Notes under the pieces: generated by a model
Told to the model about the DNA's origin: nothing
The model's input: the letters and a program-made list of their open reading frames with translations, nothing else
Database searches by the model: none
Origin: JAAYCI01 sp031549285
Lineage (GTDB): Bacteria > Bacillota > Clostridia > Oscillospirales > Ruminococcaceae
Length of the DNA: 15,653 nt
Assembly (NCBI GenBank): GCA_031549285.1
Contig: JAVBPZ010000016.1
Coordinates: 1 to 15,653 of the forward strand
Direction: 5' to 3'
Position numbers and translations under genes: made by a program
Shown: positions 6,686 through 12,632 of the stretch, piece after piece
Numbering within the stretch: position 1 is the stretch's first letter
Layout: each line of letters starts with the position of its first letter

Positions 6686-6712
6686 TACATCGCACCCCGG
6701 GCGAAAAACTTA
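6686..6712 (-). promoter_or_regulatory. Sigma-28 type promoter of the large flagellin
   Basis: On the minus strand TAAG (complement of 6709-6712) and GCGATGTA (complement of 6686-6693) are 15 bases apart. It shares GGTTAAGTTT with the promoter of the second flagellin, which supports the call. The -10 is less perfect than that of the second copy. The predicted leader is about 148 bases. Confidence 0.72.
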
Positions 6713-6724
6713 ACCTCTTTGTAA

Positions 6725-6780
6725 AAGATTATTTTAAATTCTATTTTTTATTTCGATATAACGACATTTATTTTAATCTT
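6725..6780. repeat. AT-rich inverted repeat upstream of the flagellin promoter
   Basis: AAGATTA (6725-6731) and TAATCTT (6774-6780) bracket a segment made almost wholly of A and T. It lies just upstream of the sigma-28 promoter of the large flagellin, so it may act as an UP-like element or a binding site for a nucleoid protein. Confidence 0.4.
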
Positions 6781-6832
6781 CCAGTCATAATGGCATTTTT
6801 TCCATACTCCGGTTGTGACTTTTTTCTTTCAA

Positions 6833-6855
6833 AACCGGCCAAAACGCGCCGGGTT
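6833..6855 (-). terminator. Weak terminator-like hairpin, possibly for the small flagellin
   Basis: On the minus strand AACCCGGC pairs with GCCGGTT around an 8-base loop, followed only by TTTTG. It is the best candidate I find downstream of the stop at 7107, but it is about 250 bases away and its U-run is short. Confidence 0.3.
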
Positions 6856-7106
6856 CTGGGGGACATTGGCAGTGCTGGCACGGACATTCCCGCGCGCTCA
6901 TTTATATAATTACATTATAAGGGGTGGGAAACTGTTTCTCGGGAACCCCATCGGCGGTATCTGCCTCTCGGGCACGCCACCATTTTTTCCCTTCGGGTTT
7001 TTCCGGGTCAGCGTCCCCAGAACCCTCGGAAAGTAGATTCATTACCTTCGAATGCGGTGAGCCGTCTTTTTCCCCCTACCCCGGCGGCAGCGTATTCACT
7101 CCCCTG

Positions 7107-7955
7107 CTACCCGCTGCTTCCCTGCAGCAGCTCCAGCACCTGCTGCGGCTGCTGGTTTGCCTGCGCCAGCATGGCCTGCGCCGCCTCGCCCAGCACGCTG
7201 TTCTTGGTAAACGCCATCATTTCCCTGGCCATATCCACGTCGCGAATACGGCTTTCGGCGGCGGTCATATTTTCGCCGGTAACCCCCAGGTTATTAATGG
7301 TATGCTCCAGCCGGTTTTGCAGCGCGCCCAGGCTGCCACGGCTTTGGGACACCGTTTCTATCGCGGTTTTCACCTGGTTCAGCGCAGCGGCCGCCGCCCC
7401 CTGGTCGGTCATGGTAATGCCCGCCACGCCCAGGTTGCCGGCCCCCATATCTTCCACTGACACGGTAATCATATTAAAGGTGTCCGCGGTGTCCCCCACC
7501 TGCATGGTCAGCCCGCCGCCGGGCGCTGTGGCGGACAGGCTGCCGTCCAGCAGCTGGATTCCGTTAAAATTGGTCGCCTGGCTAATCCGGTCAATTTCCC
7601 CCTTCAGCGCGTCCAGCTCGGACTCTATCTTCAGCCGGTCGTCGGCCTGGATGGTTCCGTTGGCGCTTTGGGTGCCCAGCTCCACCATGCGGTTCAGCAT
7701 ACCGTGCACCTCGGCCAGCGCCCCTTCCGCCGTTTGAATCAGCGAGGCACCGTCCTGCGCGTTCAGCACTGCGCGGTCCAGCCCGGTTATCTGCGCGCGC
7801 ATTTTTTCCGAAATTGCCAGGCCCGCCGCGTCGTCTGCGGCGCGGTTCACGCGGTACCCACTGGACAGCTTCTCCACATTTTTGGCCAAATTCTGGCTGT
7901 TCGTCACCAGCTGCCGGTGCGAATTTACCGCCATAATATTGTGTTGAATAACCAT
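7107..7955 (-). CDS. fliC: Flagellin, short form without the variable domain
   Basis: A 282-residue flagellin. I chose the ATG at 7955-7953 because it is preceded by AAGGAGGGA and begins MVIQHNIMAVNSHRQL, the family's usual start. An upstream in-frame ATG at 8108 would add 51 residues that do not look like flagellin. Residues 1-140 and 148-274 match the large flagellin almost position for position. The middle is only a short loop (SATAPGGG), so this is a D0/D1-only flagellin. The C-terminus has an extra QGSSG after the usual LL. It is a filament component; two flagellins of different size may build different filament segments or surfaces. It has a strong sigma-28 promoter and a leader of about 270 bases. 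Confidence 0.96.
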   Translation of the reverse strand: MVIQHNIMAVNSHRQLVTNSQNLAKNVEKLSSGYRVNRAADDAAGLAISEKMRAQITGLDRAVLNAQDGASLIQTAEGALAEVHGMLNRMVELGTQSANGTIQADDRLKIESELDALKGEIDRISQATNFNGIQLLDGSLSATAPGGGLTMQVGDTADTFNMITVSVEDMGAGNLGVAGITMTDQGAAAAALNQVKTAIETVSQSRGSLGALQNRLEHTINNLGVTGENMTAAESRIRDVDMAREMMAFTKNSVLGEAAQAMLAQANQQPQQVLELLQGSSG

Positions 7956-8119
7956 ACCAAATCCCTCCTTGAACAGACCCCGCAAACCTCCATATGCTTC
8001 ACTCGGCCTGTTCTGTGGCAGGAACCCCTCCTCGGTCCCCACTGGTGTAACCTTCTTCGTAATGCAAACAGCGCCCACCCGGAATAAGCACTCCTCCGGA
8101 GGCGGCACTGGTTTTCTAA

Positions 8120-8152
8120 AGAGCAGGTCAATGAATCGCTATTCCCTGCTCT
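8120..8152. repeat. Hairpin in the leader of the short flagellin
   Basis: AGAGCAGG (8120-8127) and CCTGCTCT (8145-8152) are perfect 8-bp arms around a 17-base loop. It lies in the transcribed leader, about 165 bases before the start codon. A CCTCCGGAGG palindrome lies nearby at about 8092-8101. Confidence 0.45.
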
Positions 8153-8236
8153 CTGCGCATCGAACCAACCCGGCGCCGCCCGTCCTTGCCACGTGGTAAC
8201 ATAGCAAAGGCACGGGTATACGTCGTGTTACATCGT

Positions 8237-8262
8237 ATATCGGCTCCCATTTACGAAACTTA
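8237..8262 (-). promoter_or_regulatory. Sigma-28 promoter of the short flagellin
   Basis: On the minus strand TAAG (complement of 8259-8262) and GCCGATAT (complement of 8237-8244) are 14 bases apart. The -10 matches the sigma-28/SigD consensus (GCCGATAA / CCGATAT) almost perfectly. Confidence 0.88.
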
Positions 8263-8388
8263 ACCCCCCTGTGAAGTTTTCGTGAAATTTCTTTCTGGCG
8301 GCGGGCCGGCTGTCGGGCGGCGCAGGAAGCCGCCGGCGGGCTGCCAATTGGCGGCGTGCCGCTCCCGCCCCACCCTCGGCCGCAGGCC

Positions 8389-8455
8389 CTGCGCACACGT
8401 TGTGTGCGCAGCCCCGGACGCTGCGCGCTCGGGGGTCCGGCGCCTTCGGCGCCGG
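8389..8455. repeat. Cluster of GC-rich palindromes
   Basis: CTGCGCACAC (8389-8398) and GTGTGCGCAG (8402-8411) form a 10-bp stem around GTT. CCGGCGCC (8437-8444) and GGCGCCGG (8448-8455) form an 8-bp stem around TTC. CCGGAC/GTCCGG links them. It lies upstream of the flagellin promoter and outside any transcript I can define. A similar cluster lies at 15497-15550. Confidence 0.55.
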
Positions 8456-8599
8456 GCGGCCTGCGGCCTGGCCCAAAGCCTGCACCCCGCCAAAACCGCC
8501 CATTCCTCTCTTCCCACCCCCGGCTTATCGGCGCGCGCGCCTATACCGACGTCCACCCTCCCTTTGCATATGCCCATGCTTTTTCCTTCACAACCCCAC

Positions 8600-8635
8600 A
8601 AAAAAAACAATGGCCACGTTTTACCGCAACCATTG
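8600..8635 (-). terminator. Intrinsic terminator of the carboxyltransferase operon
   Basis: On the minus strand CAATGGTTGCG pairs with CGTGGCCATTG (8608-8635, 11 pairs counting three G-U wobbles) around GTAAAA, followed by eight Ts. It lies about 110 bases beyond the stop at 8743. Confidence 0.85.
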
Positions 8636-8647
8636 CCTTGTGTCTAT

Positions 8648-8712
8648 TGTTTTTGGTCTTTGTTTTTGGTCTTTGTTTTTGGCCTTTGTTTTTGGCCTTT
8701 GTTTTTGCCCTT
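8648..8712 (-). repeat. Five tandem copies of a 13-bp repeat in the operon 3' region
   Basis: Units start at 8648, 8661, 8674, 8687 and 8700. The first two read TGTTTTTGGTCTT, the next two TGTTTTTGGCCTT, and the last TGTTTTTGCCCTT. On the transcript this becomes an A-rich AAGRCCAAAAACA series between the stop element and the terminator. The grouped variants suggest recent duplication. Confidence 0.85.
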
Positions 8713-8745
8713 AACTAACTACTAACAACTAGCAACTAGCAACTA
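8711..8745 (-). repeat. TAG-rich stop element of the carboxyltransferase gene
   Basis: On the gene strand the stop TAG is followed by TTGCTAGTTGCTAGTTG and then TTAGTAGTTAGTTAA. The 7-base unit TAGTTGC shifts TAG through all three frames within 17 bases; the other strand has TAA or TAG in all three frames too. It resembles the stop contexts at 2461-2513 and 15361-15401. Confidence 0.75.
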
Positions 8746-10140
8746 AACCGGCATCGCCTTCGCAGCATAGTCCACGTGCTCGCCGTCCACCTGCTGCAGC
8801 TTTTCGTTGCGCCGCTCAAAGAACTTCGGCGCCACCTGCGGGAACATGGCATAGGTCAAAACATCCTCCGGCTGCCGTTCCCACTTCTTCACTTCTTCTT
8901 CCATCTTCGCCAGCTCCGGCTCTATCTTGTCCGCCGGGCGGTAGGTAATGGGCACGTCGTCGCCCAAAATCTTCTTTGAAAATTCCGGGTCTATCGGCGC
9001 CGGGGTACGGCCATAATCGCCGTGCACCATCGCGCGGAACTCCTTGGTCACCATCTTGTACCTTTCGCCCATAATCACGTTGAACACCGCCTGGCTGCCC
9101 ACAATCTGGCTGGTGGGGGTCACCAGCGGCGGGTACCCGCTGTCCTTGCGCACCTGCGGGATCTCGTTCAGCACGTCCTCCAGCTGGTCTTCCTTGCCGG
9201 CTTCCTTCAGCTGGCTCAGCAGGTTGGACAGCATGCCGCCCGGTACCTGGTACAGCAATGTGTTCGCGTCCACCCCCAGCATCTTCGGGCTCAGCAGGCC
9301 CTCTGCCAGGTACTTTTCACGCAGCTGCGCAAAATGCGCGCGTACCACGTTCAGCTTTTTCAGGTCCAGCCCGGTGTCATACTCGGTTCCCTGCAGCGCC
9401 GCCACCAGGCTCTCGGTCGGCATGTGGCTGGTGCCCAGGCTCAGCGGGCTGATGGCGGTATCAATGATGGTCGCCCCCGCCTCAATGCCTTTCAAAATAG
9501 ACATGGACGCCATGCCGCTGGTATAGTGGCTGTGAATATCCACCGGAATGCTGACGGTTTCCTTCAGCGCCTTCACCAAGTCATAGCAGGCGTACGGCGT
9601 CAGCAGCCCGGCCATGTCCTTCACACAGATGGAATCCGAGCCCATCTCTTCCAGGGTCTTTGCATACTTCGCAAAATGCTCGTTGTTGTGCACCGGGGAC
9701 AGGGTATACGAAATGCAGCCCTGCACGTGCGCTTTTTCCTTTTTGGCCGCGCGAATGGCGGTCTCCAGGTTGCGGGCATCGTTCAGCGCGTCGAAAATAC
9801 GCAGGATATCAATGCCGTTCGCCACGCTCTTCTGCACAAAATACTCCACCATGTCGTCGCCATAATGCCGGTACCCCAGCATATTCTGGCCACGGAACAG
9901 CATCTGCAGCTTGGTGTTCGGGCAGGTTTTGCGAATGATGCGCAGCCGGTCCCACGGGTCCTCATCCAGGAAACGCAGCATGGAATCAAAGGTAGCGCCG
10001 CCCCAGCACTCCAGGCTGAAATACCCCACCTCGTCCATCGCTTCCAAAATCGGCCGCATCTCATCGGTGGTCATGCGGGTGGCTATCAGGCTCTGGTGCG
10101 CGTCGCGCAGGCCCACCTCGGTAATGTTTACTTTTGCCAA
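8743..10140 (-). CDS. oadA: Biotin-dependent carboxyltransferase, oxaloacetate decarboxylase alpha / transcarboxylase 5S type
   Basis: A 465-residue enzyme. The start is TTG at 10140-10138, set by GAGGTGAT just upstream and the typical MAKVNITEVGLRDAHQSL beginning. Residues 1 to about 290 form the metal-dependent TIM barrel: Asp13 in RDAHQS, carbamylation lysine Lys174 in VKDMAG, and metal ligands His203 and His205 in HSHYTSG. Residues from about 300 to 450 form the conserved carboxylase domain (DANTLLYQVPGGMLSNL). The fused biotin domain of many homologues is missing; biotin is carried by the separate protein encoded at 10343. It moves CO2 between biotin and a 2-oxoacid: oxaloacetate to pyruvate, or the reverse. 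It is the third gene of the operon, 202 bases after the carrier gene. Which partner reaction it feeds depends on the first gene. Confidence 0.93.
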   Translation of the reverse strand: MAKVNITEVGLRDAHQSLIATRMTTDEMRPILEAMDEVGYFSLECWGGATFDSMLRFLDEDPWDRLRIIRKTCPNTKLQMLFRGQNMLGYRHYGDDMVEYFVQKSVANGIDILRIFDALNDARNLETAIRAAKKEKAHVQGCISYTLSPVHNNEHFAKYAKTLEEMGSDSICVKDMAGLLTPYACYDLVKALKETVSIPVDIHSHYTSGMASMSILKGIEAGATIIDTAISPLSLGTSHMPTESLVAALQGTEYDTGLDLKKLNVVRAHFAQLREKYLAEGLLSPKMLGVDANTLLYQVPGGMLSNLLSQLKEAGKEDQLEDVLNEIPQVRKDSGYPPLVTPTSQIVGSQAVFNVIMGERYKMVTKEFRAMVHGDYGRTPAPIDPEFSKKILGDDVPITYRPADKIEPELAKMEEEVKKWERQPEDVLTYAMFPQVAPKFFERRNEKLQQVDGEHVDYAAKAMPV

Positions 10141-10257
10141 TTTAAATCACCTCGTTTGGTTGCGGGCCGCACGGCACCCCGGGGCGCCTTCTGCCACCCT
10201 CTGCCGGAAAACCTCACAACGGATTTTATCTTTTACCAAACCCAGTGTATCCCCAAT

Positions 10258-10269
10258 ATGTGTACACAT
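10258..10269. promoter_or_regulatory. Perfect 12-bp palindrome between carrier and carboxyltransferase genes
   Basis: ATGTGTACACAT is self-complementary and lies in an AT-rich patch within the 202-base gap. On the minus strand TTGCAA and TATTTT-like boxes lie close by, so it could be an operator for an internal promoter. No regulator is identified. Confidence 0.4.
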
Positions 10270-10307
10270 CGTGTATTTAAAATAAATTTTGGGATACTAT
10301 TTTGCAA

Positions 10308-10327
10308 ATGCTGCCCAAATGCAGCAT
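10308..10327 (-). terminator. Small hairpin after the biotin carrier gene
   Basis: ATGCTGC (10308-10314) pairs with GCAGCAT (10321-10327) around six bases, starting 16 bases beyond the carrier stop. Only TTTGCAAAAT follows on the minus strand, so it is more likely an RNA-processing or partial-termination site than a full terminator. Confidence 0.35.
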
Positions 10328-10342
10328 CCGCAGCATACTCAC

Positions 10343-10750
10343 TCAAACCATGGTCAGGAACACGTCGCCCACGTTCACCACGTCGCCCTTGGCCGCGTCA
10401 ATGGTTGCCACGGTGCCGTCCTGCGGCGCCACAATCTCATTTTCCATCTTCATGGCTTCCAAAATCACCAGAATATCGCCGGCCTTCACGGCCTGGCCCA
10501 CGCTCACCTTAATATCCAGCACGTTGCCGGGCATCGGCGCAGACACCACTATGCCGCCGGGCGTTCCCGCCGGGGCAGCCGGGGCCGCAGGGGCCGCCGC
10601 CACAGGGGCAGGCGCGGGTGCGGCAGGCGCTGCCGCCGGGACAGCGGCAGGTGCGGCGGGTGCCGCAGCCACCACCGGCGCGCCGGCGCCGGCCTCGTCC
10701 ACCATAACATCATAGGGCGTACCGTTCACTGTAATGGTATATCGTTTCAT
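10343..10750 (-). CDS. Biotin carboxyl carrier protein
   Basis: A 135-residue carrier. ATG at 10750-10748 follows GGAGGAG; the sequence begins MKRYTITVNGTPYDVMVDE. Residues 1-20 are the short N-terminal strand region, 21-65 an Ala/Pro-rich flexible linker, and 66-135 the biotinyl domain with VSAPMPGNVLDI, then EAMKMENEI. The biotinylated residue is Lys101. It shuttles carboxybiotin between the carboxyltransferase encoded downstream and the acyl-CoA carboxyltransferase encoded upstream. The layout matches the free 1.3S subunit of propionibacterial transcarboxylase and the gamma/delta carriers of decarboxylases. It is the middle gene of the operon, 103 bases after the first gene. Confidence 0.95.
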   Translation of the reverse strand: MKRYTITVNGTPYDVMVDEAGAGAPVVAAAPAAPAAVPAAAPAAPAPAPVAAAPAAPAAPAGTPGGIVVSAPMPGNVLDIKVSVGQAVKAGDILVILEAMKMENEIVAPQDGTVATIDAAKGDVVNVGDVFLTMV

Positions 10751-10853
10751 ACGTAACTCCTCCAAATAAAATTTTAACTGTTTGCCGGACAATAACAGGT
10801 CTTTCAGGGCATCCGCGCCCTGCTAAAAAAATTTCATAGGTATCCAACAAATA

Positions 10854-12197
10854 CTACAGCGCCATGTTGCCGTGCTTCTTTGGCAGGCGCTGGGTGCGCT
10901 TGGTCGCCAGCATGTCCAGCGCCACCGCCACCTGGGTGCGCAGCGCCGCCGGCGCCACCACCGCATCGGCCAGGCCGGCTTTTGCCAGCGCCGCAGCACC
11001 GGCATTTTCCGCTTCATACACCTTCGCGCGGGCGGCGGTCTCGGCCTCCAGGCTGTTCCCGCTGGCCGCTATCTCTTCCTTATACAACACGCTCACAATC
11101 GCGCTGGGCTCTGCCGGGGCCACCACAGTGCCTTCCATCGCCACGGTGAAATCCGCCGCGGACATGGCTGTGTAAATGGGGCCTATCGCTTTGCCGGCCA
11201 GCACCGCCACCTTTGCGGTGGTCGCGTCGGCATAGGTCGCCGCCAGGCGTGCTGCTTCCCGCATATTGCCCGCTTCGTCCGCGCTGCTGCTCATCATAAA
11301 CCCGCCGGTGTGCAGCACCGTAACCACCGGTATGCTGTACGCATCGCACAGCCGCATAAACCGCGCGGCGCGCGCCACACAGTACGGCCCCAGCACGGTG
11401 TCCGGCCCATTGGTCGCCACAATACCGGTAACTGCCCCGGCCACCGTGGCAAGGCACGTGGTCACCCCGCCGCCAAAGCCTTTGTACAGCTCGATGGCAC
11501 TGTCCACGTCCGCGATAGCGGCCACCGCTGCCTCGCCGGAATACTTCGCCAGGCTGATGCTGCCACCCGGCGCTGTAAACTCAAAACTGGCCGCCGCCGA
11601 CAGGTTGTTCCCCGGCAACAGCATCACCAGGCGCTTTGCCTGCGCCACCGCGTCGGCAATATCCTTTGCCCGCACCGCCGCCACGCCGGTATCCGCCGCC
11701 GCCTTCGCGCTGCCGGCATCCGCTACCTTGTCGCCCTGCGCCGCAGACAAAAACGGCGCGGACAGGTACAGTTCTGCCCCGTCGGCCATCACGCACAAAT
11801 CGGCGCCGATGGCTGCCAGCGCGCTGGACGCGCCGCACACACCCAGCACCACAGAAATCTGCGGCACCACACCGGACACTTCCGCCACCGCGGCGCCCAG
11901 CTTGGTGGCCGCCTTCATGGCCGCTAACCCTTCTTCCAGCTTCGCCCCTGTGGACCCGTAAAAGGTCACCACCGGGTTCCCGGTTTTTGCCGCCAATTTC
12001 AGCGTTTTACGGGCCCGCTTCACATCGGCAGCCGCCAGGGCGCCTCCGTTTTGGCACACGGCGTACGCACCCTGTCCGCCCACCAGGCCGAACGCTGCCG
12101 CCACCGCGGCGCCTTCACCGGCAAACAGCTCGGTATAGGCTCCCTCATCAAAAAAATCCGCGAGCACCTGCTGCGTGCTCCACTTTCCAGCAGCCAT
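10854..12197 (-). CDS. Compact acyl-CoA carboxyltransferase subunit, MmdA/12S-like
   Basis: A 447-residue, Ala-rich protein. ATG at 12197-12195 follows GGAGGG. It has the two crotonase-like halves of the acyl-CoA carboxyltransferase family. N-half landmarks are KTGNPVVTF, GSTGAKLEEG (81-90) and SGVVPQISVVLGVCG (108-122). C-half landmarks are YSIPVVTVLHTGGF (287-300), GKAIGPIYTAMS (335-346) and the C-terminal KKHGNMAL, very like the KKHGNIPL ending of methylmalonyl-CoA decarboxylase alpha. Typical members are about 510-520 residues, so this form is short. Oxyanion and CoA motifs also differ: GAK for GAR, HTGGF for DVPGF, and KAIGPIY for KAYGGAY. It probably transfers CO2 between biotin and an acyl-CoA, but its substrate cannot be assigned. 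It is first in the operon and has its own sigma-A promoter. Confidence 0.87.
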   Translation of the reverse strand: MAAGKWSTQQVLADFFDEGAYTELFAGEGAAVAAAFGLVGGQGAYAVCQNGGALAAADVKRARKTLKLAAKTGNPVVTFYGSTGAKLEEGLAAMKAATKLGAAVAEVSGVVPQISVVLGVCGASSALAAIGADLCVMADGAELYLSAPFLSAAQGDKVADAGSAKAAADTGVAAVRAKDIADAVAQAKRLVMLLPGNNLSAAASFEFTAPGGSISLAKYSGEAAVAAIADVDSAIELYKGFGGGVTTCLATVAGAVTGIVATNGPDTVLGPYCVARAARFMRLCDAYSIPVVTVLHTGGFMMSSSADEAGNMREAARLAATYADATTAKVAVLAGKAIGPIYTAMSAADFTVAMEGTVVAPAEPSAIVSVLYKEEIAASGNSLEAETAARAKVYEAENAGAAALAKAGLADAVVAPAALRTQVAVALDMLATKRTQRLPKKHGNMAL

Positions 12198-12290
12198 TTA
12201 CAACCCTCCAATATTTACTGCGGCTTGCCGCGGCCGGTACCAAAACACCCCTGCTTCCGCTGCTCACACACAAAAATCCGAATTGCATCT

Positions 12291-12320
12291 ATTATACACT
12301 ATTTTACATTTGTTCCACAA
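12291..12320 (-). promoter_or_regulatory. Sigma-A promoter of the carboxyltransferase operon
   Basis: On the minus strand a perfect -10 TATAAT (complement of 12291-12296) lies 18 bases from a partial -35 TTGTGG (complement of 12315-12320). The predicted leader is about 87 bases. Confidence 0.65.
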
Positions 12321-12524
12321 GCCTTGTTTCCCCTCCTGCCAGCATTTTGGTCAAAAATTCAAAAAAATTTGCGTGCGCTTCTACCTCTACTCCGGCGGGC
12401 AGGCGCTTTCCGGGCACTTTTCTCAAAAAATACACAGCTGATTTCTCTATGCAAAAATGTCTTTTACATCGCCAAAACATAACAGCTTCGCCTCCATGGC
12501 GGCGTCACACGGCGGCAGTACTGC

Positions 12525-12553
12525 TTGAACAATCGTTGGCACCGCCCTATAAT
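12525..12553 (+). promoter_or_regulatory. Sigma-A promoter of the chemoreceptor gene
   Basis: TTGAAC (12525-12530) and a perfect TATAAT (12548-12553) are exactly 17 bases apart. The start codon is about 70 bases beyond the predicted start of transcription. The gene is thus not obviously under the sigma-28 control seen for the flagellins. Confidence 0.88.
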
Positions 12554-12632
12554 GAGCCCTAACGGCATTTTGGGAGCCACAGTGACTGCTGCGTCACAGT
12601 ATACTTTAGCGGCTGAAAAGGAGTGTATCGCT

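Larger units (their letters stand above)
6531..7106. other. Leader and promoter of the large flagellin, plus 3' region of the small flagellin
   Basis: No gene is visible in these 576 bases. They contain the leader hairpin (6560-6576), the sigma-28 promoter (6686-6712), an AT-rich island (6715-6800) bounded by inverted AAGATTA/TAATCTT, and a weak terminator-like hairpin (6833-6855). There is also an AT-rich patch around 6900-6920 with TATAAT-like sequence on both strands. Confidence 0.55.
7956..8742. other. Leader and promoter of the short flagellin, GC-rich hairpin cluster and 3' region of the carboxyltransferase operon
   Basis: No gene is visible in these 787 bases. They hold the long leader (7956-about 8229) with an 8-bp hairpin, the sigma-28 promoter (8237-8262), a cluster of GC palindromes (about 8290-8480), the operon terminator (8600-8635), a 13-bp tandem repeat (8648-8712) and a TAG-rich stop element (8711-8745). 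Confidence 0.6.
12198..12632. other. Divergent promoter region between the carboxyltransferase operon and the chemoreceptor gene
   Basis: No gene is visible in these 435 bases. They hold a minus-strand sigma-A promoter (12291-12320) and a plus-strand sigma-A promoter (12525-12553), with AT-rich sequence between. The chemoreceptor leader contains the small symmetry GTGAC-TGCTGC-GTCAC around 12582. Confidence 0.6.

Noticed and set aside
6725..6780. Invertible flagellar switch
   Set aside because: The inverted arms are only 7 bp and no recombinase gene is present; known flagellar switches use longer perfect repeats.
7956..8108. Longer N-terminus for the short flagellin (start at 8108)
   Set aside because: The added residues are not flagellin-like, and a strong ribosome site with the canonical MVIQHNI start lies at 7955.
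8648..8712. Possible CRISPR array
   Set aside because: The repeat unit is only 13 bases and copies abut without unique spacers; no cas genes are present.
9022..10512. Open frame of 496 codons on the plus strand opposite the carboxyltransferase
   Set aside because: It is antisense to the conserved oadA-like gene, crosses its start and the gap, and has no ribosome site or protein-like domains.
12525..12632. Longer N-terminus for the chemoreceptor starting at 12525
   Set aside because: The proposed TTG is itself the -35 box of the promoter, and a good ribosome site precedes the TTG at 12633.
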